Counted from the stretch's first letter, positions 1 to 8,160 are shown. The stretch: DNA of 18,884 nucleotides from JBCBZH01 sp039815415 (GCA_039815415.1 JBCBZH010000051.1:1-18884); one strand, 5' to 3'. Numbers and translations are program-made. Notes: generated from the sequence alone by a model not told the origin.

Positions 1-210
1 ACTCAAGAGACCATTGATCTCTACAAGAAGCTGGCGAACGCCCACTCCTCCAACCTTGAGGTCTATATCGGTCTCGCGGAATCCTATGCCGCGAGTCGCC
101 AACAGGACCAACAGATTTCTGCTCTAGAGCGAGCCGTTCACCTTGCGGAGTCCCAGTCCGATGGGCGCCTTGAGGAACTGCGGAACGCTCTGCAAGCCCT
201 GAGACCCTAG
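1..210 (+). CDS. C-terminal end of a TPR-like repeat protein (partial)
   Basis: The frame is open from the first base of the window to a TAG at 208-210 and gives 69 residues; the start lies outside. The peptide is all-helical in character, with a TPR-like pattern (EVYIGLAESYAASRQ, then a second amphipathic helix ISALERAVHLAES) and a short charged tail ending in LQALRP. TPR units are protein-interaction scaffolds, so no specific role can be given from this piece. There is no obvious hairpin terminator after the stop; the first copy of the window's 12-bp word lies 31 bases downstream. Frame and stop are clear; the TPR assignment is by pattern only. Confidence 0.6.
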   Translation, partial: TQETIDLYKKLANAHSSNLEVYIGLAESYAASRQQDQQISALERAVHLAESQSDGRLEELRNALQALRP

Positions 211-523
211 AACAGATGTAACGCTCGGGGGCACGCGCCCTCGCCAGCTCGATGCCTGACTCCTCCTCGCCAAACTTGGCCCGGTCGTGCTCCGTCCAGC
301 GCTCCGGCGCCTGGAGCGGCAGGTGCGGCAACGGGCGAAGCGCACCCAGAAACGAGCCACCGCGCTGCCTTGCTGGGCAACTCCAGCCTGTAGGGCGTCT
401 GGGGTGCGGCTCCTTCCGCCAACTCGATGCCCGAGCCCCAGCGATGCGCCTAGCGGCACCCAATGAGCAGATGATGGTGTCCAGCACGATTTCCGCGCGC
501 CCCAAACAACTGGCCGGGGAAGC
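211..523. other. Gap with probable decayed coding DNA
   Basis: About 310 bases lie between the TPR gene end and the end of the membrane-protein gene. No convincing intact gene is present. On the minus strand, protein-like stretches occur in two different frames: one reads CLGRAEIVLDTIICSLGAA and later LPLQAPERWTEHDRAKFGEE, the other reads AEGAAPQTPYRLELPSKAA. This is what a small gene damaged by frameshifts would look like. In GC-rich DNA such stretches can also be accidental. The gap also holds one exact copy of the 12-bp word and a degenerate copy near 417-428. Confidence 0.3.
241..252 (+). repeat. Iterated 12-mer, exact copy, intergenic
   Basis: TCGCCAGCTCGA, 31 bases after the TPR gene stop. 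It is part of a longer 21-bp identity (239-259) shared with 1356-1376. Confidence 0.85.
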
Positions 524-1054
524 TCATTGCGAGCACGATGTCTCCTCAGGGTCTCCCTCAAGACGAGTGCTCCAACATTCGTCCAGGACGGAGCAATAGC
601 ATGCCTCCATGTCGATCCCCTCTGACTCCATAAAGGCGACAAGTGCTCGTGTCGTGTCAGTCCATGGCACAGCGAAAACGTCACGCGCCTCTGTGGGCGA
701 CAACACATTCCCATCGAGGTTGTTTGTCCGATACACGGCATACGTGACGCCATGATTCGGGCCGTACTCAGGAATGAGTGCAGCATCAATTAGCTCCTCC
801 CAGGAGCTGTATGAGCCTGAGGGCGAGAGGATCTCGACTGACCTGATACGTGCGGGACCCGTCCCTTGATTACTGGCGACTACAGCAAAGCCTTCGGAAC
901 TGTAATACGTACCCAACTCTATGTGTGGCCACACGGATGCGCGTTGCTGGCTTCGGAGCACATGCGTCTGGTATCCCGAGACACCTAGCGCGCAAAGACC
1001 GACGACAACAGCCGCAATAGAGGTAACGTGTTCCGTGGACAGGCGACGTGGCAT
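524..1054 (-). CDS. Single-pass membrane protein of unknown function
   Basis: This is a 176-residue product. I start it at the ATG at 1054 (MPRRLSTEH) because the hydrophobic helix at about residues 10-28 (SIAAVVVGLCALGVSGY) directly follows; the open frame further upstream has no protein-like character. The rest, beginning QTHVLRSQQRASVWPHIELG, looks like a soluble beta-rich domain with several acidic stretches and a Cys-containing end (CYCSVLDEC). The layout, one N-terminal helix followed by an 'ASVWPxIE'-type domain, is common in uncharacterised bacterial proteins of this size. A weak GGAG lies about 16 bases upstream of the start. No operon partner: both neighbours are gaps of about 310 bases. 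Its role is unknown. Confidence 0.6.
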   Translation of the reverse strand: MPRRLSTEHVTSIAAVVVGLCALGVSGYQTHVLRSQQRASVWPHIELGTYYSSEGFAVVASNQGTGPARIRSVEILSPSGSYSSWEELIDAALIPEYGPNHGVTYAVYRTNNLDGNVLSPTEARDVFAVPWTDTTRALVAFMESEGIDMEACYCSVLDECWSTRLEGDPEETSCSQ

Positions 1055-1368
1055 GCACTCAATGTAGCCGCTCCAAGACTGCTCGGGCGTTGTTTGGAGC
1101 TCAGCCGCATAGGCTTCTCGTAGCCCGGCAGGCGAAAGTGAATGCCTTCCGGAGTAGTGCGTTCGGGCAGCAGAGTGGTTCCTTTCGCCAGCTAGGCTCC
1201 TCCCTACTGGCACTCGGAAGGCACGGGCTCCATGCCAAACGCCACCTCTATAGGCCGCCAATCGTTTCTAGTCCTGCGCGACAAGGTTCGTGTTGGCATG
1301 AGGGGTGAGCGCGACGCCCCGCCTAGAAACCCGACGTACGTTCCGTCACACGCATCCTCGCCAGCTCG
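1055..1368. other. Gap with no recognisable gene
   Basis: The 314 bases upstream of both divergent genes must contain their promoters, but I cannot single out one with confidence. Near-matches to the 12-bp word occur at 1185-1193 (TCGCCAGCT only), and an exact copy abuts the next start codon. Reading frames here are open but have no protein-like composition. Confidence 0.4.
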
Positions 1369-1369
1369 A
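1358..1369 (+). repeat. Iterated 12-mer, exact copy, overlapping a start codon
   Basis: TCGCCAGCTCGA; its last base is the A of the GNAT start ATG (1369-1371), so the word takes up the place where a ribosome binding site would be expected. Confidence 0.85.
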
Positions 1370-1917
1370 TGCCTGATTCTCCTGATCCGCTCGGCATCAC
1401 CTTCCGTCCTCTCGAAGACGGCGACCTCCGCCTCATGCACCGGTGGCTCAACGACCCCGCCGTGGTCGAGTGGTGGGAAGGCGACGACGTCTCGTGGCCT
1501 GCCGTGGTGAGCGACTACGGCTCCGACCACGGCGACCCCGTCGAGCACTGGCTGGCGCTCCTCGATGGCGAGCCGCTCGGGTGGATTCAGTGCTACTGCG
1601 CCGCCGACATGATCGAGGAAGAGACGTACTACTGGGCCGAGCACCTCGAGCTGGCGACGACCGGCGGCATCGACTACATCGTGGGCGAGGCCACGGAGCG
1701 AGGGCGCGGCGTGGGGTCAGCCATGATCCGGGCGTTCGTGCGCGACGTGGTGTTCCCCAATCACCCGGAGTGGACGCTCGCGGCGGCGGGGCCGTTTGAG
1801 GCGAATGTGGCGTCGTGGAAAGCACTCGAGAAGGCCGGATTCCGGCGTCTCGCGACGCTGGATGACGAAGAGGGGCCGTGCGCGCTGATGGTGGCCGACC
1901 GGTCGGACGTGCAGTAG
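1369..1917 (+). CDS. GNAT acetyltransferase, AAC(6')-I-like
   Basis: The 182-residue product is a single GNAT domain that transfers acetyl from acetyl-CoA to an amine. It opens with ITFRPLEDGDLRLMHRWLND and VVEWW, then has GEPLGWIQCY, GIDYIVGEATERGRGVGSAM (the acetyl-CoA-binding R/Q-x-x-G-x-G/A loop) and FEANVASWKALEKAGFRR. This order and the 'HRWLN...EWW', 'GID' and 'NxxxxxxLEKAGF' signatures match aminoglycoside 6'-N-acetyltransferases such as AAC(6')-Ib and their wider family, which also includes siderophore and lysine acetyltransferases. The substrate cannot be told from sequence. The start is fixed because the domain needs the first FRPL strand. No Shine-Dalgarno is seen; the iterated 12-mer overlaps the ATG. 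It stands alone, convergent with the HAD gene. Confidence 0.85.
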   Translation: MPDSPDPLGITFRPLEDGDLRLMHRWLNDPAVVEWWEGDDVSWPAVVSDYGSDHGDPVEHWLALLDGEPLGWIQCYCAADMIEEETYYWAEHLELATTGGIDYIVGEATERGRGVGSAMIRAFVRDVVFPNHPEWTLAAAGPFEANVASWKALEKAGFRRLATLDDEEGPCALMVADRSDVQ

Positions 1918-1933
1918 CTAGAGGTGGCGGGTG

Positions 1934-1945
1934 TCGCCAGCTCGA
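1934..1945 (+). repeat. Iterated 12-mer, exact copy, between convergent genes
   Basis: TCGCCAGCTCGA, 17 bases after the GNAT stop. Its first bases form the right arm of a small 5-bp hairpin (TGGCG at 1925-1929 with CGCCA at 1935-1939), a position suited to a weak terminator but with no T-run. Confidence 0.85.
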
Positions 1946-2019
1946 GGCCAGGGGCGCTCAGTGGACGGACGGATGGAGCGCCCACGCCTCAGAGCCAACC
2001 CCGAGCAAGCCTTCCCAGT

Positions 2020-2718
2020 TCAGGCCAGCGTGAGAAGGCTATCGACCTGCCCGAGTGCCCCCGGATGCTCCTCTCCCCCTACGAGCACGAACGGGAGCCC
2101 GGCGGCTTCGGCGCCCCCACCGTCTCGTCTCGCCGAGTCTCCGACGACTACAGCCTCGGAGGGGTGTGCGCCCAGACGCTGAAGGGCACGCAGAAACGGC
2201 TCCGGCGATGGCTTCACGCTCCGACCGTCCGAGGAGAACACAAGCGCCTCGAACAGACGGAGCACGCCAGCTCGATTGAGTTCGCGCTCCCAGGCTCCAC
2301 GCTCTGCCCAAATGTCTGCCACGAGACCGAGGCGGTGGCGACGCGAAAGCTGCTGGAGGACGTGCACATATTCAGGAGGCACATGCCCCACCTCATGCAA
2401 GGCAAACGTGCCCTCGATGAGGCGACGGTCGTGCGTGGGCAGGTCCCGCCCCTCGGGCACGGACAGGAGCGCCTCCGCGACACTGGGGAAGGCGTCGTGG
2501 TAGGCCGGATCCGTGTAGCGGACGTTGAGATAGGCGAAGGCCGCTGCCACAGCTGCGTCGACCACTTCGGCCGGGAGCGTTCCCCCAAGCGCGTGATAGG
2601 CCGGTGCGTACGTCTCATCGGGCCCAAAGCGGTCCCCGCCAAACATGAAGGTGCCGTTCATGTCAAGAAGCACCACCGGAACGTCGAGGATCAGCGGATT
2701 CGCGAGATGAGATGGCAT
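2020..2718 (-). CDS. HAD-superfamily hydrolase
   Basis: The 232-residue product is a haloacid-dehalogenase-type phosphatase-like enzyme. Motif I is LLDMNGTF at about residues 17-24, with nucleophile D19 but Asn at the usual second Asp (D-x-N-x-T). Motif II is weak (LGLVADIWAE). Motif III is the Lys in SVKPSPEPF (K169). Motif IV is VVVGDSARRDGGGAEAAG (D194, D199). A helical cap (residues about 30-120) lies between motifs I and II, as in subfamily I. The start MPSHLANPL is chosen because motif I follows at once; the longer frame upstream overlaps the next gene and lacks protein character. It holds one 11-mer copy at 2265, read as RAG. It may be co-transcribed from the upstream DUF6544 gene (112-base gap). 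The substrate is unknown. Confidence 0.8.
   Translation of the reverse strand: MPSHLANPLILDVPVVLLDMNGTFMFGGDRFGPDETYAPAYHALGGTLPAEVVDAAVAAAFAYLNVRYTDPAYHDAFPSVAEALLSVPEGRDLPTHDRRLIEGTFALHEVGHVPPEYVHVLQQLSRRHRLGLVADIWAERGAWERELNRAGVLRLFEALVFSSDGRSVKPSPEPFLRALQRLGAHPSEAVVVGDSARRDGGGAEAAGLPFVLVGGEEHPGALGQVDSLLTLA
2265..2275 (+). repeat. Iterated 11-mer copy in HAD gene
   Basis: CGCCAGCTCGA; read on the coding strand as RAG (cga gct ggc). Confidence 0.7.
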
Positions 2719-2830
2719 GGTCCCAATGGGTGCGGCGGCGGCGAGCTGACGGCTGATCACTCCGGCCCAGGCTCTGACAGAGAAGACCGACGGCGACTCG
2801 AGAAGTCGCCAGGCCAGAATGCGGCTACTC

Positions 2831-3592
2831 TCAGCGGTACTCGACCCGTGTAAGCTCGCAGCGAAAGAACTCGCCCTCCGACTCAAACCGGTCGGTCCCA
2901 AAGAACCAGCCCACCCGGTGACGCACCGGGATGGTGATGCCATCGAACGTGGCCTCCTTGTCGGCGGTCCCGCCAAACGGATGGTACGCGAACGCACCCG
3001 CATCCGGGTCCCCCCAGCGGTGAAGGCAGCAGCTTCGCAACGCTCCCTCCGGATTCACGACGAGCTCCAGCTCCGACGTCTCGTCGTGAGCATCGATGGT
3101 GGCGAGGGTCCGATGATCCTCCTGGTCTGCCCACGTGACCTCAGGCCCGAGAAGAACAGCGGGCAACCAGATGGCCTCCGCATGCAGGCGTCCGGCTGCC
3201 GCTCGTGCAATCTCCGACCCACTGGCCTTCATCACAGGGAAGAGCCCGAGCAGCTTCCAGCGCATCGCTCCCTCCCCATCTACGAGACGGTCGAATCCCG
3301 TCACGGGGAGGCCGTTGACCGTTGCTCGCGCGGCCCACACGAATCCACGGTCCCAGCGGAGGACTTGCTCGGCCTCGAACTCGCACCAGCCCGGATCGAG
3401 CTGGATCGATCCCGTCATTGTGATGCGAACGGAGGAACTCAATCTGGCTCCCGGCGCGAGCGCGTGGGACAGATATCGCCGAGCCACAGGTGGGAGCCCC
3501 TCCAGTGCGTCTGGCGAAAAGGTCTCCGTTGAGGGCGGCGCTGTGTTCCAGAGCTCTTCGAGGGTCTTGTCGTGCGTCATGACGGACACCAT
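2831..3592 (-). CDS. DUF6544/DUF6920-family protein
   Basis: This protein is about 250 residues long. The sequence follows this family from end to end: an early LEGLPPVARRYLSHALAPG segment, alternating beta-strands with FVWAARATVNGLPVTGFDR, a central GEGAMRWKLLGLFPV, then AEAIWLPAVLLGPEVTW, and an end with DGITIPVRHRVGWFFG and a final LTRVEYR. No experimentally known role is recalled for the family; the all-beta lipocalin-like shape is an inference. Two in-frame ATGs compete, at 3592 (MVSVMTHD) and 3580 (MTHDKTLEE), and no Shine-Dalgarno decides between them. It is cytoplasmic, with no signal peptide. It sits 112 bases upstream of the HAD gene on the same strand. Confidence 0.75.
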   Translation of the reverse strand: MVSVMTHDKTLEELWNTAPPSTETFSPDALEGLPPVARRYLSHALAPGARLSSSVRITMTGSIQLDPGWCEFEAEQVLRWDRGFVWAARATVNGLPVTGFDRLVDGEGAMRWKLLGLFPVMKASGSEIARAAAGRLHAEAIWLPAVLLGPEVTWADQEDHRTLATIDAHDETSELELVVNPEGALRSCCLHRWGDPDAGAFAYHPFGGTADKEATFDGITIPVRHRVGWFFGTDRFESEGEFFRCELTRVEYR

Positions 3593-3685
3593 TCAGAGAC
3601 ATGCACCCCCAATATCTACACGTCTGCCCTCAACCGGAGCGTGCGTGCGGTCGCCAGCCCGACGGGGCGCTGCCGCTCCCTGTGT

Positions 3686-3697
3686 TCGCCAGCTCGA
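3686..3697 (+). repeat. Iterated 12-mer, exact copy, intergenic
   Basis: TCGCCAGCTCGA in the 267-base gap between the DUF6544 and DUF2200 genes. A one-mismatch copy (TCGCCAGCCCGA) is at 3651-3662 and a 9-base reverse match (AGCTGGCGA) at 3772-3780. No gene is seen in this gap. Confidence 0.85.
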
Positions 3698-3859
3698 GAT
3701 CCCCCTCGCGTTCTCGCTAAGGGGAGGCCGCAAAGCAAAGGCCCAGAGCCCACCGATGGTCGGCGTGAGCCAGCTGGCGACGGCGGGAGACACCAGCGCG
3801 ATGTGCAGGCGAGATCCGGGAAGGCGGACGCAAGAGGGCCGAGTCCCCTGGCGAGCAGC

Positions 3860-4225
3860 CTAGGGGGAGCGGAGAATCTTCTCCATGCTGCGCCCTCTCG
3901 CCAGTTCGTCTACCAGCTTGTCCAAGTACCTGACCTGCCGGGTCAGCGGCGTGTCGATCTCTTCGATTCGATAGCCACAAATCGAGCCGGTGATCAGCCT
4001 CGCATTGGGGTTGATCTCGGCTTCCTCGAAGAACTCTTCGAACGTAGCCCGCCTTTCTATCAGCTGATGGAGGTCTTCTGCCTCGAAGCCCGTGAGCCAT
4101 GAAATGACTTCATGGAGCTCTTCGATGGTCCGGCCCTTCTTCTCGACCTTCGTCACGTAGTGAGGGTAGACGGAGGCAAACGTCAGGCTCGCGATGCGCG
4201 CGTCGTGCTCTTTGGTGGTTGGCAT
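3860..4225 (-). CDS. DUF2200 family protein
   Basis: The 121-residue product matches DUF2200 along its whole length: IASLTFASVYPHYVTKVEKK, GRTIEELHEVISWLTGF, an acidic-aromatic FEEFFEEAEINPNARLITGS, ICGYRIEEIDTPLTRQVRYL and DKLVDELARGRSMEKILR. Members are small soluble cytoplasmic proteins, usually single-gene units, with no known biochemical role that I can name. The start is the ATG at 4225 (MPTTKEHDARIASLTF), close to the conserved SFASVYP-type strand, and the length agrees with the family. No partner gene is close: 189 bases separate it from the M3 peptidase gene upstream. Confidence 0.9.
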   Translation of the reverse strand: MPTTKEHDARIASLTFASVYPHYVTKVEKKGRTIEELHEVISWLTGFEAEDLHQLIERRATFEEFFEEAEINPNARLITGSICGYRIEEIDTPLTRQVRYLDKLVDELARGRSMEKILRSP

Positions 4226-4414
4226 AGCAGCGAGGTGTTGGAGAGCCTACAGACGTAGGCGATGTCAAGACGAGTAGGCACCGTCGAACAAGTGACCGCG
4301 AAGCGTGCTGAAGGCAGGCAGGCGAGACGAGGCAGCGTCTACACCATAGCTGGGGGAACACGGCTATGGCACCGACGAGGCTGGCAGCCCGTTCAGCGTG
4401 ACAAGCACTGGGGG

Positions 4415-6616
4415 TTACGGCGTGCTTTCGGGGTCATTCTCGGCATCCGCCTCCATGAAGCCCCGGTTGCGCAGCAGCGCCCCCACGTTCGGTTCGCGGC
4501 CCCGGAAACCTACGTAGGCGTCCATAGCCGGTTGGGTGTCGCCGGCTGAAAAGACGAAGTCGTAGAGCTTCTGCGCCAGCTCGGCATCGAAGATGTCGCC
4601 GGCTTCTTCAAAGGCGGCGAAGCCGTCGTTATCCAGCACACCCGCCCACAGATAGCTGTAATAGCCAGACGAATACCCTTCGCCCGCAAATGCGTGCAGG
4701 AAGTGAGTCGAGCGATGGCGCATTGGGATGTCATCGAGGTTCTCTCGGCTGCCCAACACCTCGTTCTCGAAGGCCTCGATCTCCAGCGAGGCCGGATCGG
4801 TGTTCAAGTGATAGGCCAGATCGACAAAGCCCGAGTTCAGGAACTCCACAGTAGCGAAGCCCTGGTTGAACGTCGTGGCATTGAGCACGCGTGCGAGCAA
4901 CTCGGGCGGCATCGGCTCGCCAGTTTTGTGGTGGAGGGCAAATCGCTCCAGCACCTCGGGCTGCGACAGCCAGTGCTCATAGATCTGGGCTGGGAACTCG
5001 ACGAAATCACGATCGACGGACGTGCCAGCGAGCGAGGGATACTCGGTGTCGGAGAGCAGCCCGTGGAGACCGTGGCCAAATTCGTGGAACAGCGTAGTCG
5101 CATCGGTGAACGACAGGAGCGCTGCTTCACCCTCGGCCGGCTTGTTGTAGTTGCAGTTGTTCAGGATCAGTGGGATCTCTCCAGTCAGCCCGTTCTGCGG
5201 ACGGAAGCTTGACATCCATGCCCCGCCCCGTTTGCCTGGGCGGGCGAAGAAATCGCCATAGAACACGCCGACATTCTCGCCTTCAGAGTTGTTCATCTCC
5301 CACACGCGGACGTCCGGGTGGTAGATCGGAATGTCATTGCGCTCAACGAAGGTGATGTCGAAAAGCTGCTCGGACACGTAGAACATCGCATCGATCATGA
5401 TGTCGAGCTGCAGGTAGGCCTTGACCTCGCTTTCATCCAGGTCATAGCGCTCGGCGCGCACCTGCTGGGTGTAGTAGCGCCAGTCCCACGGCTCGAGTTC
5501 ATGGCTTCGTCCCGCCGCGGCGATGCGCGATTCGATGTCCGCGGCTTCTTCCAGGGCACGATCGCGCGCGGGCCACCAGACCTGCTCCATCAGCGACATG
5601 GCCGCGTCCGGCGTGCCAGCCATCGTGCCCGCCGTGCGGTAATGGGCGAAGGTCTCAAAGCCGAGCAGGTTGGCCATCTCCAGACGCAGAGACAGGATTT
5701 CGCGAATCGTGTCTTCATTGTCATTGTCGTTGTCGTTGGCACCGCGCTGGGTCCAGGCGCGCCAGGCGATCTCGCGCTGCTCTCGGTTCGGCGAGGCCTG
5801 CAGAAACGGCTCCACACTGGAGCGGGCCAGGGTGATCACGTGACCGTCCATCCCGCGATCCGCCGCAGCACCAGCCGCTGCCGACACGATGTAATCCGGC
5901 AACTCAGCGATGTCCTCAGCGCTGAGTTCCATCGTCCAGGCTTCCCGGTCGGCCTGTTCGTTCTGGGAGAACTGGGTGTACAGACCAGCCAGCGAGGAGC
6001 GAATCTCAGCAAAGCGCTCGCGGTCTGCGCCTTCGAGCTGAGCACCAGCCCGAATAAAGTCCTCGTGCGTGGTCTCCAGGAGGCGTGCCTGCTGTGGGGC
6101 GAGGTCCAGCGTCTCGCGCGTCTGATAGAGCGCATCGATGCGTGCAAACAAGTCCGAGTTCAGTGTGATCGAAGCACTGTGTGCAGCCAGACGAGGGCTC
6201 ATTTCGCGCTGGATCGCGCGAATCTCGTCGTTCGACGCTGAACTGGTCAAGTTGAAGAACACACGCGAGATGCGGCCCAGCTCACGCCCCGACTGCTCCA
6301 TGGCCAGCAGCGTATTGTCGAAGGTAGGCGGCTCGGGATTGGAAGCAATCGCCTCGATCTCAGCGGTGTGCTTGGCTAGCGCAACATCATAGGCCGGCAG
6401 AAAGTGGGCCTCGTCGATGGCCTCCAGCGGAGGGGTGCCGAACGGCGTATCCCAGTCCGCTAGCAGTGGGTTGTCATCGGCGGCATCGTCTGTGCCATCA
6501 GCCGCAACGGCCTCCGGCTCGGTAGTGGCGTGCCCCCCGTCCTCGGGTACGTTGGCCGTTGTGCAGGCAGAAAGGAACAAAGCAATCAGGAGAAACAGCG
6601 ATGGGTTCAACTTCAT
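4415..6616 (-). CDS. M3-family dipeptidyl carboxypeptidase, predicted lipoprotein
   Basis: The 733-residue product is an M3 (thimet/Dcp-type) zinc metallopeptidase that would remove C-terminal dipeptides or cut short oligopeptides. Zinc ligands are visible: HEFGH at residues 511-515 (H511, H515, catalytic E512) and the third ligand E540 in DFVEFPAQ, 25 residues on, as in the family. The C-terminal domain has SYLWAGVLDNDGF and a closing FRGREPNVGALLRNRGF, typical of Dcp. The start at 6616 gives a lipoprotein signal: MKLNPSLFLLIALFLSAC with the lipidated Cys at residue 18, followed by an acidic, low-complexity linker, so it should sit in the cell envelope. No Shine-Dalgarno is clear. It has no exact copy of the iterated word, only a 10-mer at 4574-4583. 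Its style recalls gammaproteobacterial (Xanthomonadales/Wenzhouxiangella-like) homologues, which is an impression only. Confidence 0.92.
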   Translation of the reverse strand: MKLNPSLFLLIALFLSACTTANVPEDGGHATTEPEAVAADGTDDAADDNPLLADWDTPFGTPPLEAIDEAHFLPAYDVALAKHTAEIEAIASNPEPPTFDNTLLAMEQSGRELGRISRVFFNLTSSASNDEIRAIQREMSPRLAAHSASITLNSDLFARIDALYQTRETLDLAPQQARLLETTHEDFIRAGAQLEGADRERFAEIRSSLAGLYTQFSQNEQADREAWTMELSAEDIAELPDYIVSAAAGAAADRGMDGHVITLARSSVEPFLQASPNREQREIAWRAWTQRGANDNDNDNEDTIREILSLRLEMANLLGFETFAHYRTAGTMAGTPDAAMSLMEQVWWPARDRALEEAADIESRIAAAGRSHELEPWDWRYYTQQVRAERYDLDESEVKAYLQLDIMIDAMFYVSEQLFDITFVERNDIPIYHPDVRVWEMNNSEGENVGVFYGDFFARPGKRGGAWMSSFRPQNGLTGEIPLILNNCNYNKPAEGEAALLSFTDATTLFHEFGHGLHGLLSDTEYPSLAGTSVDRDFVEFPAQIYEHWLSQPEVLERFALHHKTGEPMPPELLARVLNATTFNQGFATVEFLNSGFVDLAYHLNTDPASLEIEAFENEVLGSRENLDDIPMRHRSTHFLHAFAGEGYSSGYYSYLWAGVLDNDGFAAFEEAGDIFDAELAQKLYDFVFSAGDTQPAMDAYVGFRGREPNVGALLRNRGFMEADAENDPESTP

Positions 6617-6950
6617 CAGCTCGGGATCGGGAGGGTTGACTGGAGTGCATCCAGCGGAGAAAAGCTCGGTGATGGGGGGAGCCACAACGTCGGGGTCGCG
6701 GCATCCGTGTTGGGATGCCACCTCAACCCATCCGTCTCATGAAGACACCCAACTCAGAACGTCTAGATGGTCTCTGCTAGTTCCTCAATGCGCGGAGTCA
6801 TGTACAACGGCAGACTGGCACAACACAGACGGCGACCCAGCCGCACAGGGCAAGCAGCATGGGGATGGAACGACGCGAAGAATACACCGCCGCTCATGCG
6901 GAGCGAACGCGATAGGGCCCTTCGCCAGAGGATGGCCACAGGCCTAGCGT
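6617..6950. other. Gap upstream of the M3 peptidase gene, no gene seen
   Basis: These 334 bases contain no recognisable gene. A perfect hairpin (GGCATCC, six-base loop, GGATGCC) lies at 6701-6720 but has no T-run on either side. The minus-strand frame near 6763 ends in a protein-like PRIEELAETI but is otherwise unconvincing. Promoters for the M3 gene should lie here; I cannot pick one. Confidence 0.4.
6701..6720. other. Perfect inverted repeat (7-bp arms, 6-base loop)
   Basis: The arms are GGCATCC and GGATGCC. It lies 85 bases upstream of the M3 start and about 230 bases downstream of the esterase stop. It could be an operator or a factor-dependent terminator; there is no U-tract for an intrinsic terminator. 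Confidence 0.35.
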
Positions 6951-8137
6951 TCAGTCCAGCGCGACCTGCTGATGCCACTGCAGAAAGACCACGTCGATCC
7001 AGCTTGTCCAGCCCTGTGGCGAGTGGTCAATGGGCATGTCGAAGGAGACGACGCGATCGGTCCGCCTCTCCAAGGCCGAGACGAGGGCGCGTCCGTCCTC
7101 CACGAGACGTGGTGTGTCGTAGCGCGAGATGAGCACCAGGAATGGCCCCTGCACGTGGGGGCTGCGGCGATCTCATCGAGGATGGGAAGCGGGGAAAGCG
7201 CCGGCGACATGGCCGCCGTGAACCCGAAGACCTCGGGATGCTGGATCGCCAGATCGACGACGGCGAGCCCTCCGCGCGAAGCCCCGAACAGGCCGCGGCG
7301 CGCGGGGCTCCCACCCGACGCGAAGCGGCGTTCGACCTCCGGCACCAGCTCGTGAACCACGAGGCGCCGGTACGCCCCAGACGTACCGTACTCAACACCA
7401 CGCCCGACGGCATCCACGAACACCACGATCACAGGCGGGATTCGACTCTCCGCGATCAAGGCATCGAGGATCGACGGCAGCCCGGCCTCGTTGAGAAACC
7501 GTGTCCCGTCCTTCACATAGAGTGTTGGCAGAGGACGGCCCTCGGGGGAATAGCCTGGAGGGAGGTAGACCGTTACCAGACGCTGGTTGCTTCGGATCGC
7601 GCTCTCGAGAGTGAACGTCCTGAGCGTGCCGTGAGGATCGGACGCGCTGGGCACAGGGGCCCGCCGCAGATCCGGTCCCTGGACGACGGAGCGCACGCTC
7701 CCGAAGGTGTCGGCTGTCCTCGGGTTCAAGGGGTCGCGCTCCACGCGGTCCCCCCAACGGACCTGATACTCGACGCGAGCGTCCTCGGGCACGCGGACCG
7801 CCAGCGCGTACCAGGCCGAGGTCCCGATCTGCTGCATCGAGCCTCCCTCGAACCACACAGCCGATGTAGAGCCACCGTCGTTGAAGTCTCCGACGATCCG
7901 CGGCGGCCTCTGAGACCTCGTCTCCGCAAGGAACAGGGTCACGTCTCCCTCGCGTAGCGGAGTCCCCCCTTCCCGCAGGACTCTCGCCCGGATCTCTGCT
8001 CCGACGTCCTCGGCGGTCGCGAGGTTGTGCAGCCAGGTCCCCAAGGGCTCTTGCGGGAGGGGGGTCTGGCAGACTGCTGACGCCGAACACAACGCCACAA
8101 AGCCCACCAGGATGGGTACGGACCGGCTCTGAGGCAT
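6951..8137 (-). pseudogene. Secreted enterochelin-esterase-like hydrolase, frameshifted
   Basis: This is an esterase D/Fes-type alpha/beta hydrolase. The start at 8137 gives a signal peptide (MPQSRSVPILVGFVALCSASAVCQ). Next comes a beta-sandwich domain (VTLFLAET...VGDFNDGG...YQVRWGDRVERDPLNP), then the hydrolase domain (VTVYLPPGYSP, PPVIVVFVDA) with nucleophile Ser287 in GASRGG. At the G5 run 7157-7161 the frame slips: the first frame continues into meaningless sequence to 6944, while the next frame gives VQGPFLVLISRYDTPRLVED and the catalytic-His region DHSPQGW (His372 if repaired), ending at 6951. One missing base restores a 395-residue enzyme. An alternative start at 8161 overlaps the upstream GNAT stop (TAATG), suggesting coupled translation. 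A sequencing error cannot be excluded. Confidence 0.75.
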
Positions 8138-8160
8138 CAGGAGTCCCCGACAAGGCTGCA

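Noticed and set aside
252..599. Plus-strand open frame beginning MPDSSSPNL
   Set aside because: Composition is not protein-like, it overlaps the better-supported minus-strand gene ending at 524, and it starts inside an iterated-word copy.
124..789. Minus-strand 221-codon frame
   Set aside because: It is out of frame with the membrane-protein gene and the TPR gene end, is Arg/Ser/Trp-rich and shows no domain.
2020..2718. HAD motif I with Asn (DMNGT) as a sign of inactivity
   Set aside because: Asn at this place occurs in other HAD proteins I recall, and motifs III and IV are intact, so I only note it.
2719..3003. N-terminal extension of the HAD protein by 95 residues
   Set aside because: It overlaps the end of the DUF6544 gene and lacks protein character; motif I fits the start at 2718.
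211..4260. Integron gene-cassette array (small single genes with non-coding gaps)
   Set aside because: No attC-like pair of RYYYAAC/GTTRRRY boxes and no consistent gene orientation.
4344..4369. Hairpin CCATAGC/GCTATGG as terminator of the M3 gene
   Set aside because: Only 7 bp with a 12-base loop, about 45 bases after the stop and no U-tract.
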